From: Thermocrispum municipale DSM 44069
GTDB taxonomy: Bacteria > Actinomycetota > Actinomycetes > Mycobacteriales > Pseudonocardiaceae
Length of the DNA: 64,000 bases
NCBI RefSeq assembly: GCF_000427825.1
Contig: NZ_KE386593.1
Coordinates: forward strand, 307,623-371,622
Direction: 5' to 3'
The notes under the pieces were generated by a model that worked only from the letters and a program-made list of their open reading frames with translations, had not been told where the DNA came from and searched no databases. A program made the translations under genes and the position numbers. This document shows, piece by piece, positions 56,663 to 64,000 of the stretch; positions within the stretch are counted from its first letter, which is position 1; every line of letters begins with the position of its first letter.

Positions 56663-59518
56663 ATGAGTGAAGCGACCGGTGAGCAGACGCAGGACGTCCC
56701 GCCCTTCCGCTACACGGCCGAGCTGGCGAACGAGATCGAACGTCGCTGGCAGGACCGGTGGGAGCAGGAAGGCACGTACCACGCGCCCAACCCGGTCGGA
56801 GATCTTGCCGACGGCGAGGTGCCGAAGGACAAGCTGTTCGTGCAGGACATGTTCCCCTACCCGTCCGGCAAGGGCCTGCACGTCGGGCACCCGCTGGGCT
56901 ATCTGGGCAGCGACACGTTCGCGCGCTTCCAGCGCATGCTGGGCCGCAACGTGCTGCACGCGCTGGGCTTCGACGCGTTCGGCCTGCCTGCCGAGCAGTA
57001 CGCGGTACAGACCGGCACCCACCCGCGGGTGACCACCGAGCAGAACATCGCGATCATGAAGCGCCAGCTGCGGGCCCTGGGCCTGGGGCACGACCCGCGG
57101 CGGTCGTTCGCCACCACGGACCCGGAGTACTACCGCTGGACCCAGTGGATCTTCCTGCAGATCTACAACGCCTGGTACGACAAGTCCGTCGAGCGTGCCC
57201 GGCCGATCTCGGAGCTGATCGAACAGTTCCGCTCCGGTGAGCGCAGCACGCCGGACGGCCGCCCGTGGGACGAGCTGAGCCGTGCCGAGCAGCAGGAGAT
57301 CCTGGCCGACTACCGGCTGGTGTACCAGAGCGAGGCGCCGGTGAACTGGTGCCCCGGCCTGGGCACCGTGGTGGCCAACGAGGAGGTCACCCCGGACGGC
57401 CGCAGCGACCGCGGCAACTTCCCGGTGTTCCGCAAGAACCTGAAGCAGTGGATGATGCGGATCACCGCGTACGCCGACCGCCTGATCGACGACCTGGACC
57501 GGCTGGACTGGCCGGAGAAGGTCAAGACGATGCAGCGCAACTGGATCGGCCGGTCGCACGGCGCGAACGTGCACTTCCGCGCGGGTGAGCACACCATCGA
57601 GGTGTTCACCACCCGGCCGGACACGCTGTTCGGTGCCACCTACATGGCGCTGGCCCCGGAGCACCCGCTGGTCGACGAGCTGACCGCGGACGAGTGGCCG
57701 GAAGGCACCGACGAGCGCTGGACCGGTGGCGCGGAGACCCCGGCCAAGGCCGTCGCCGAGTACCGGTTGCGCACGTCGCAGCGTTCCGAGCTGGACCGGC
57801 AGGAGGCCAAGGAGAAGACCGGTGTGTTCACCGGCGCCTACGCCACCAACCCGGTCAACGGCGAGCAGATCCCGGTCTTCATCGCCGACTACGTGCTGAT
57901 GGGCTACGGCACCGGCGCGATCATGGCGGTGCCCGGTCAGGACACCCGTGACTGGGAGTTCGCGGAGAAGTTCGGCCTGCCCATCATCCGCACCGTGCAG
58001 CCGCCGAGCGACGACTTCGAGGGCCCGTTCCTGGACGACGGCCCGGCCATCAACTCGGCCAACGACAGCGGCCTGGACATCAACGGCCTGGGTGTGGAAG
58101 AGGCCAAGAAGGCGGTCATCGCGTGGCTGGAGAGCAACGGCCACGGCGAGGGCACGGTGCAGTACAAGCTGCGCGACTGGCTGTTCGCCCGGCAGCGGTA
58201 CTGGGGTGAGCCGTTCCCGATCGTCTACGACGTGGAAGGCATCGCCTACCCGCTGCCGGAGAGCATGCTGCCGGTCGAGCTGCCCGAGGTGGACGAGTAC
58301 TCGCCGACCACGTTCGACCCGGAGGACGCCGACTCCGAGCCGTCGCCGCCGCTGGCGAAGGCGACCGATTGGGTCGAGGTCGAGTTGGACCTGGGTGACG
58401 GCCCGCGGCCGTACCGGCGCGACACCAACGTCATGCCGCAGTGGGCGGGTTCATGCTGGTACCAGCTGCGCTACGTGGACCCGACCAACGACAAACAGCT
58501 GGTCGACCCGGAGAACGAGCGGTACTGGATGGGCCCGCGGCCGGAGATCCACGGCCCGCACGATCCGGGCGGTCTGGACCTGTACATCGGCGGTGTCGAG
58601 CATGCGGTGCTGCACCTGCTGTACGCCCGCTTCTGGCACAAGGTGCTGTACGACCTGGGCCACGTCAGCTCGGAGGAGCCGTACCGCAGGCTGTTCAACC
58701 AGGGCTACATCCAGGCCTACGCCTACCGTGACGCGCGCGGTTCGGTCGTCCCCGCCGACGAGGTCGAGGAGCGTGACGGGAAGTTCTTCTACAACGGCGA
58801 AGAGGTCTTCCAGGAATACGGGAAGATGGGCAAGAGCCTGAAGAACATCGTCACGCCGGACGAGATGTTCGAGCGGTTCGGCGCCGACACCTTCCGGTTC
58901 TACGAGATGTCCATGGGCCCGTTCGCCGACTCGCGGCCGTGGTCGACCAAGGACGTGGTCGGGGCGCACCGCTTCCTGCAGCGGCTGTGGCGGCTGATCG
59001 TCGACGAGTCGACCGGCGAGGTGCGGGTCACCGAGGACGAGCCGACCACGGAAGACCTGCGTGCACTGCACAAGGCGATCGCCGGTGTCCGGGAGGACTA
59101 CGACGGGCTGCGGTTCAACACCGCGGGCGCGAAGCTGATCGAGCTGTGCAACTACCTGACCAAGCACTACGGCGCCAAGGGCACGCCGCGCGCGCTGGCC
59201 GAACCGTTGGTGCTGATGCTGGCGCCGCTGTGCCCGCACATCTGTGAGGAGCTGTGGAGCAAGCTGGGCCACGACACTTCGCTGGTGCACGGCCCGTTCC
59301 CGGAGGCCGACGAGCAGTACCTAGTCGATGACACGGTCGACTACCCGATCCAGGTCAACGGCAAGGTGCGCTCGCGGATGACCGTGCCGGCGGATGCGTC
59401 GGAGGATCAGCTGAAGGAAGCGGCGCTGGCCGACGAGAAGATCGCCGCGCTGCTGGAGGGCCAGGAGCCGCGCAAGGTGATCGTGGTTCCGGGCAGGTTG
59501 GTCAACGTCGTGAAGTAG
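56663..59518 (+). CDS. leuS: Leucyl-tRNA synthetase
   Basis: A 951-aa class I synthetase. The HIGH-type motif is [12 protein letters not shown] at about residue 70, and the KMSKS-type motif reads GKMGKSLKN. An editing (CP1) domain with [20 protein letters not shown] is present. The C-terminal domain ends [11 protein letters not shown]. Length is normal. Expression is probably controlled by leucyl-tRNA supply through the leader. Confidence 0.99.
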   Translation: MSEATGEQTQDVPPFRYTAELANEIERRWQDRWEQEGTYHAPNPVGDLADGEVPKDKLFVQDMFPYPSGKGLHVGHPLGYLGSDTFARFQRMLGRNVLHALGFDAFGLPAEQYAVQTGTHPRVTTEQNIAIMKRQLRALGLGHDPRRSFATTDPEYYRWTQWIFLQIYNAWYDKSVERARPISELIEQFRSGERSTPDGRPWDELSRAEQQEILADYRLVYQSEAPVNWCPGLGTVVANEEVTPDGRSDRGNFPVFRKNLKQWMMRITAYADRLIDDLDRLDWPEKVKTMQRNWIGRSHGANVHFRAGEHTIEVFTTRPDTLFGATYMALAPEHPLVDELTADEWPEGTDERWTGGAETPAKAVAEYRLRTSQRSELDRQEAKEKTGVFTGAYATNPVNGEQIPVFIADYVLMGYGTGAIMAVPGQDTRDWEFAEKFGLPIIRTVQPPSDDFEGPFLDDGPAINSANDSGLDINGLGVEEAKKAVIAWLESNGHGEGTVQYKLRDWLFARQRYWGEPFPIVYDVEGIAYPLPESMLPVELPEVDEYSPTTFDPEDADSEPSPPLAKATDWVEVELDLGDGPRPYRRDTNVMPQWAGSCWYQLRYVDPTNDKQLVDPENERYWMGPRPEIHGPHDPGGLDLYIGGVEHAVLHLLYARFWHKVLYDLGHVSSEEPYRRLFNQGYIQAYAYRDARGSVVPADEVEERDGKFFYNGEEVFQEYGKMGKSLKNIVTPDEMFERFGADTFRFYEMSMGPFADSRPWSTKDVVGAHRFLQRLWRLIVDESTGEVRVTEDEPTTEDLRALHKAIAGVREDYDGLRFNTAGAKLIELCNYLTKHYGAKGTPRALAEPLVLMLAPLCPHICEELWSKLGHDTSLVHGPFPEADEQYLVDDTVDYPIQVNGKVRSRMTVPADASEDQLKEAALADEKIAALLEGQEPRKVIVVPGRLVNVVK

Positions 59519-59957
59519 GAGGCCGAGGCGCCACCGGCGCCGGTCGCTCGGGGGGCTGTGCGACCGACGCCGGCGACTCGGCCTGGGCCCGTGGGCCCAG
59601 TCAATGCGGACGTGTCCGGCACGCCCGCAAGCCTGCGATGGCTTCGACGGACCAGGATGGTAGACCGTTCCTCGCCCGATCGTGTGATCTCACGCAACCT
59701 GTCGGACTGCTGCTGTGCATTGTTGCACTTGTTGCGTGATTCGTGCCGAATGAACGTCGGCACGGGCCGGAGGTATTCCCGGTCGCGAACGCGCGAGCGG
59801 GACGGTCGTCGCGGTGCGGGCCGGCGCCGGCTCGTGCGTTTCGCGGGCACTCGCCGCGCTGGGGCGGCCTCGGCTCGTCCTGCTCCACGGGCGCTTACCC
59901 GTGCCGGCCTGCGCTCGACACGCCGGGCTCAGCGGGCGCTGTGCCAAGGTGTGAGGT
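59519..59957. other. Intergenic region after leuS
   Basis: About 440 bases. A hairpin CTGGGCCC/GGGCCCAG (59583-59600) may end leuS transcription. A short TTGTTGC direct repeat with nine-base spacing is at 59720-59735. The frames here are GC-driven and have no recognisable domain. Confidence 0.45.
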
Positions 59958-60836
59958 ATGCGCAATGGCCTGGTTGTGGTGGGTTCGGCGAACGTCGACC
60001 TGATCGTTCCGGTCGACCGTCATCCGCGTCCCGGAGAAACCGTCCTGGGTGGTGACACAGTCATCGCGCCGGGCGGAAAAGGCGCCAACACCGCGGTCGC
60101 TGCCGCCCGCGCGGGCGTCGCTGGTGTGCCGGTCGCGCTGCTCGGAGCGGTGGGGTCGGACGCCAATGGCGACCTGCTGCTCAGGTCGCTGACCGACGCA
60201 GGAGTGGACACGTCGTGGGTGGCGCGCACGGACGGCCCGAGCGGCGCCGCCTACATCGCGGTGAACCGGGAGGGCGAGAACTCGATCGTGGTGTCGCCGG
60301 GCGCCAATGCCCGGGTGGACATCGCGATGGTCGACCGCGCGGCTGACGCCATTCGCGCTGCCGCGGTTTTGTTCGCCGTGCTCGAGGTTCCGCTTTCGAC
60401 GGTCGAGCACGCCGTGCGGCTCGCGGCCGATACGGGCGTCAGGGTCGTGGTCAATGCGTCGCCGGTCGCCGACTTGTCCGAGTCGACGCTACGGGCCCTC
60501 GACCCGCTCATCGTCAACCAGCACGAGGCGGCCGCACTGTTGTCCGATCAGCACACTCACCTGCAGGGTCCGGAACTCGCCAAGGCGCTCAGGGAGCTCG
60601 GGCCGCGGTCCGTGGTGGTGACGCTCGGCGCGGACGGTGCCGTGGTGGCCGACGCTGACGGTGTCACGACGATCCCCGCGCCCAAGGTCGAGGTTGTGGA
60701 CACGACGGGTGCCGGCGACGCTTTCGCAGGGACGCTGTGCAGCCACCTGGCGGCCGGCTGGTCGCTACGGGGAGCCACCGGCGAGGCCGTAATCAGGGCG
60801 GCGGAGGTCGTCACCCGGCAAGGCGCTCAGCCCTAG
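59958..60836 (+). CDS. PfkB family sugar kinase (ribokinase-like)
   Basis: A 292-aa protein. Ribokinase hallmarks: VGSANVDLIVPVDRHPRPGE, GGKGANTAVAAARAG, and the C-terminal signature DTTGAGDAFAGTLCSHLAAG with the catalytic Asp. It probably phosphorylates ribose or a related sugar. Confidence 0.9.
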   Translation: MRNGLVVVGSANVDLIVPVDRHPRPGETVLGGDTVIAPGGKGANTAVAAARAGVAGVPVALLGAVGSDANGDLLLRSLTDAGVDTSWVARTDGPSGAAYIAVNREGENSIVVSPGANARVDIAMVDRAADAIRAAAVLFAVLEVPLSTVEHAVRLAADTGVRVVVNASPVADLSESTLRALDPLIVNQHEAAALLSDQHTHLQGPELAKALRELGPRSVVVTLGADGAVVADADGVTTIPAPKVEVVDTTGAGDAFAGTLCSHLAAGWSLRGATGEAVIRAAEVVTRQGAQP

Positions 60837-60956
60837 CTCGGGCGCCCCTCGGATCCCGCACGGTACTCCGCAGACGCCGACCTGAAGTCGCGTGCCGTCC
60901 GCCGTTGACAACGCAGACCTGTCAGCAGCGCCGACCTTAAGACGCCCAGGCGGTCC

Positions 60957-61619
60957 TCAGCACCGCCACCCGCGCATGTGCCCGCGCGGTGAGTCGAACC
61001 AACCACGCTTGGGGAACCGGATCACCAGCTGTCCGCCGTGCACCCGCCCGGTCACGATGATGCGCGGGTTGCCCGGCCGTCCGGTGGTGTGCGTGCGGTC
61101 CTCGATCGAACCGAACTTCACCTCGGTGATCCCGTTGGTGTCCACCGCACCGCTCTCGGGAATGGTCAGCATGACGTTGCCCCACTTGCAGTCCAGCTCG
61201 AGGTGGACCACGTCCGACTCGAACTCCGCCTCGGAGAAGTCCAGCCGGGTGTTGCCGTACTTGTTGCGGGCCAGCACGTACTGCGGCACGAACCACGGGC
61301 CCACCCGCGTCAGGTTCGCGTAGCTGCCGACCAACTCCAGCCGCTCGGACGGCCGCACCTGCTGGCCGGGGTTCGCCACCCCGGGGCGCGCGCCGGGCAT
61401 CGGGGCTGCAGGGTGAGTCAGGCCGGGCAGGTCGGACAGGACCACGTTGAGCTGCCCTCTGGTGGTCGCCGAGTACGCGATGTCGGTGCGCTCGGTGAAC
61501 TCGTCCAGGTCGATCAACCCGCGGCCGATGGCCTTCTGCAGCAGCTGGACCACGTGCTCGCGTTCTTCGTCGGACACCCGGTAGTCGCGCGGGTGAACAG
61601 TCGTGCCGTCAGCGCTCAT
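60957..61619 (-). CDS. DUF1707 protein with a LiaF-like C-terminal domain
   Basis: A 220-aa protein. The N-terminal DUF1707 domain reads YRVSDEEREHVVQLLQKAIG then RGLIDLDEFTERTDIAYSAT. The C-terminal beta-rich part (LELDCKWGNVMLTIP, GSIEDRTHTTG) resembles cell-wall-active antibiotic response proteins. There is no membrane segment. Role unknown. Confidence 0.8.
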   Translation of the reverse strand: MSADGTTVHPRDYRVSDEEREHVVQLLQKAIGRGLIDLDEFTERTDIAYSATTRGQLNVVLSDLPGLTHPAAPMPGARPGVANPGQQVRPSERLELVGSYANLTRVGPWFVPQYVLARNKYGNTRLDFSEAEFESDVVHLELDCKWGNVMLTIPESGAVDTNGITEVKFGSIEDRTHTTGRPGNPRIIVTGRVHGGQLVIRFPKRGWFDSPRGHMRGWRC

Positions 61620-61629
61620 ACTCCCGAGG

Positions 61630-62841
61630 CTAGGCCTCGGCGGGCTCCGGCGAATCCGGGGAATTCCCGGATTCTCGCTGGTCCTTGATCATCGACTTCG
61701 CCCCGGCGTTGAGCACCGCGAGCAACGGGACGGCCAGCAACGCGCCTGCGATCCCGGAGACGATCAGGCCACCGGTGATGGCCAGGATGACCGCGAGCGG
61801 GTGCAGCTTCACCGCGCGCCCGAGCAGGATCGGCTGCAGCACGTGGCCCTCCAGCTGCATCACCGCGGTGACGATGGCCAGCAGGACGAGCGCCTTGATC
61901 CAGCCGACCGACACCAGCGCGATGAGCACGGCCACACCGCCCGCCACCACGGCACCGATGATCGGGATGAACGCGCCGATGAAGACCAAGGTGGCCAGCG
62001 GGACGACCAGCGGCACGCCCAGGATCCACAGCCCGATACCGACCGCGACCCCGTCGACCACGGCAACGATCATGGTCGCCCGCACGTAGCTGATCAGCGA
62101 TGCGAACCCTTCCTGGCCGGCGTTGTCCACCAGCTGGCGGGCCGGCTTGGGCACCGCGCGGAGCACGAACGCCCAGATGTGTTCGCCGTGCACCAGGAAG
62201 AAGATCAGGATGAACACCGTCAGCAGGAAGCCGGTGAGGAACTCGCCGACCGCGGTCGCCGTGGTCAGCGCGCTCGTGGTGATCGAGGCCTGGTTCTCCT
62301 CGATCAAGGTGAACATCTGGTCGATGAACTTGCTGATGTCGGTCGAGCGCAGGTGCAGCGGTCCCTCGACCAACCAGCGGCGAGCTTCGTCCAGGCTCCG
62401 GCTCAACTGCTGCTGCAGAGCGGGCAGGCCGTCGGAGAACTGGATGATCACGAACGTCATCAGTCCGCCGAGCACGGCGAGCCCGGCGACCACCGTGATG
62501 GCCGTGGCGACGCCGCGCGGCAGCCGGGCCTTGTGCGTGAGCAGGTTGACCGGCGGAATCATCAACGCGGACAACAGCAGGCCGATGGCCAACGTGGTCG
62601 CCAGCACGGAGAATTCGCCGATCAGCCAGATCACCACGCCGAGCGCGCCCGCGATGACCAACAGCCGCCACGAGTAGGCGGCAGCGATGCGCACGCCGAC
62701 GGGCACGTACGGCGTCACGTCCTCCGGAGGCGGGGAAAGGTTCTCCGGAGGCACGACCTTGGTGCCGGGCTTGGTGCGCCCTTCTGGCTTCTCGCCGGGG
62801 CTGTCCGGATCTTGCTGCACGGACTCCTCGGAGTTGGTCAC
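61630..62841 (-). CDS. AI-2E family transporter/permease
   Basis: 403 aa from GTG 62841 (MTNSEESVQQDPDSPGEKPE); the frame is open 37 codons further. About eight membrane segments, with FIGAFIPIIGAVVAGGVAVL and LEGHVLQPILLGRAVKLHPL typical of this family. Members export small signals or ions; the substrate is unknown. It precedes the DUF1707 gene by 10 bases and is likely co-transcribed with it. Confidence 0.9.
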   Translation of the reverse strand: MTNSEESVQQDPDSPGEKPEGRTKPGTKVVPPENLSPPPEDVTPYVPVGVRIAAAYSWRLLVIAGALGVVIWLIGEFSVLATTLAIGLLLSALMIPPVNLLTHKARLPRGVATAITVVAGLAVLGGLMTFVIIQFSDGLPALQQQLSRSLDEARRWLVEGPLHLRSTDISKFIDQMFTLIEENQASITTSALTTATAVGEFLTGFLLTVFILIFFLVHGEHIWAFVLRAVPKPARQLVDNAGQEGFASLISYVRATMIVAVVDGVAVGIGLWILGVPLVVPLATLVFIGAFIPIIGAVVAGGVAVLIALVSVGWIKALVLLAIVTAVMQLEGHVLQPILLGRAVKLHPLAVILAITGGLIVSGIAGALLAVPLLAVLNAGAKSMIKDQRESGNSPDSPEPAEA

Positions 62842-63294
62842 CGCCTCACCGTATCCGGTTCCACCGACGGTAGGAACGTTAGCCTCAACGCGTGCCCGGC
62901 CGGGTCGCCTTGAGTCCTCGCCGGAGTGAATGTGCCGAAAACCGACAGTCAATTTTTCGAAATAATCAGCACGAACGTGTGATCATGCTCGGTATCGTCG
63001 GCAAAATTGCCCCGAGAAATATCCGCGCCCCGCCCTCGGTATTAGCCAGGCGAGATGTCCCGAGTTGTCCGAAATGGACTCACGTTGATCGACTAACAGG
63101 CGCTCTTCCAGCGCAAACATCACTCGGACGGGCATTCCCCAACAGTGTGATCTCGGCTGGACCCGCGCGTCGTGCCGTGTTTAGGTTGCCGCTGTTCGAA
63201 CAGAATCAGCGCGGAAACCGCGACTGCTTCGAACTGGTTTCCGAGCAATAAGCACCTGCGATTTCCGTCGTCCGGCGGGTAGGGAGTACGACCA
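62842..63294. other. Divergent intergenic region with a palindromic site
   Basis: About 450 bases, relatively AT-rich around 62950-63040. CTGTTCGAACAG (63192-63203) is a perfect palindrome about 90 bases before the next gene. No other gene seen. Confidence 0.5.
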
Positions 63295-63552
63295 ATGCGC
63301 AAGAACCTGATTCGTCTCGGTGCCGCCTTCGGCATTGCGGCCGGCATGGCCGCCACCAGCTCCGCGATCGCGAGCGCGGCGGAGGCCGACGTGCCCCCGT
63401 TCCCGAGCGTGACCGAGCAGCAGGAGATCTTCATCGAGGGTGGCAAGAACCTGGGCACGGGCGCCGCTCAGCTGGTGTCCGGCGCCTACCTGGGCGTGCC
63501 GGCCTCGGTGATCGACGCTGTCGAGGAGGCAGGCAACTACCTGGGCGGCTGA
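63295..63552 (+). CDS. Small secreted protein
   Basis: An 85-aa protein. A signal peptide (MRKNLIRLGAAFGIAAGMAA) ends near ASAAEA; the mature 56 residues (VTEQQEIFIEGGKNLGTGAA onward) have no Cys and no known domain. I do not recognise it. Confidence 0.7.
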   Translation: MRKNLIRLGAAFGIAAGMAATSSAIASAAEADVPPFPSVTEQQEIFIEGGKNLGTGAAQLVSGAYLGVPASVIDAVEEAGNYLGG

Positions 63553-63884
63553 GGCGGCCTGGCAATGAGTGCACGCACGGGCGGGATCGAGGCTTCGGTC
63601 CCGCCCTTGCGGTGTCTCGACGGTCTTGCGCGCTCGAGCTGGCGCGATCACACACGGTCATATCCCATTGCACAGAGTGTTTGTCACACGATCGGGGACA
63701 GTGCGCGTGGCTGGCGTGCCAACCAGCGGCCCACTTGAGAGGCTCGAGATAGCGCAACTTATAGTGTTCGAACAGACACGCAGGGCAACCAAATCGGCAT
63801 CCCCGGTAGCGGGGCCCGAGCGCGCCCCGTCCCCGACCGAACCCCGACAAGCCCCGATCCGATCGAAGGTAGTGACGCTGCACC
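63553..63884. other. Intergenic region with a second palindromic site
   Basis: About 330 bases. TGTTCGAACA (63765-63774) repeats the palindrome found before the secreted-protein gene, about 110 bases before the next start. No other gene seen. Confidence 0.5.
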
Positions 63885-64000
63885 GTGGCTGATTCCGGCT
63901 CGCAGACTCCCCAGCGCAAGCGGCGCTGGTGGGTACGTGCTGCCGTCGTGGCCGGCGGTGTGCTTGCCGGAAGCCTCACGGCCTGGGCGTTGGCGGCGGG
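63885..64000 (+). CDS. Membrane or secreted protein, 5' part only
   Basis: GTG 63885 opens a frame to the right edge: MADSGSQTPQRKRRWWVRAA followed by a hydrophobic segment VVAGGVLAGSLTAWALAAG. A basic N-terminus then a membrane segment suggests a signal sequence or anchor. Too short to identify. Confidence 0.5.
   Translation, partial: MADSGSQTPQRKRRWWVRAAVVAGGVLAGSLTAWALAA

Noticed and set aside
63192..63203. SOS (LexA) box before the secreted protein gene
   Set aside because: The palindrome is contiguous TGTTCGAACA and lacks the four-base spacer of the actinobacterial SOS box.

Overview
The window is a high-GC actinobacterial chromosome segment spanning the replication origin. Gene order on the minus strand is dnaA, dnaN, gnd, recF, dciA, gyrB, gyrA, a DUF3566 gene, tRNA-Ile, a DLW-39 gene and tRNA-Ala. 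On the other side lie rpmH, rnpA, yidD, yidC, jag, rsmG, parA and parB, followed by a GNAT gene, cwlM, trxA, trxB, an anti-sigma gene, sigM, murJ, a DUF6049 gene, a Nudix gene and pcnA. This matches the oriC neighbourhood of mycobacteria and relatives. The gnd gene between dnaN and recF and the general protein style suggest the Pseudonocardiales (an Amycolatopsis or Saccharopolyspora-like relative). The genus is an inference.

Region 1 (1 to about 8919) is one end of an integrative conjugative element inserted at the 3' end of tRNA-Ala(TGC). Reading leftwards it has a tyrosine integrase, a leader with a perfect hairpin, an XRE regulator with a Nudix-like segment, a sugar-nucleotide epimerase-like enzyme and an excisionase-like HTH protein. 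A short control region with AT-rich palindromes follows. A tightly overlapping transfer operon comes next: HTH protein, VirD4-type coupling protein, DUF4913, half of a GGDEF domain, DUF2637. The start of a MobF relaxase runs off the left edge. The rest of the element and the other attachment site lie outside the window.

Region 2 (8919 to 25900) is the core replication region. oriC lies between dnaN and dnaA at about 19240-19515. Between oriC and dnaA sit degenerate 45-bp repeats, a CGNR zinc-finger regulator gene on the opposite strand and a set of 19-20 bp palindromic repeats, so this gap is unusually full. Region 3 (25900 to 46216) has a cluster of parS sites, parAB, cell-wall genes (Ddl-type ligase, CwlM, pseudokinase, MurJ), the thioredoxin system behind a SigR/SigH-type promoter, SigM and its probable anti-sigma factor, and tRNA CCA-adding enzyme.

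Region 4 (46276 to 64000) is more variable. It has a large TNT-like protein next to pcnA, AlgH, a TetR regulator, and an uptake and activation operon (SDR, sodium:solute symporter, small membrane protein, acyl-CoA ligase). That operon diverges from a GntR/FCD regulator with visible operators. After it come an MDR oxidoreductase, an SdpI-like protein, leuS behind a leucine leader peptide and terminator, a PfkB kinase, a DUF1707 protein, an AI-2E family permease, a small secreted protein, and the start of one more gene.

No CRISPR array, rRNA operon or complete insertion sequence was seen. All family assignments come from reading the protein sequences; no database search was run.
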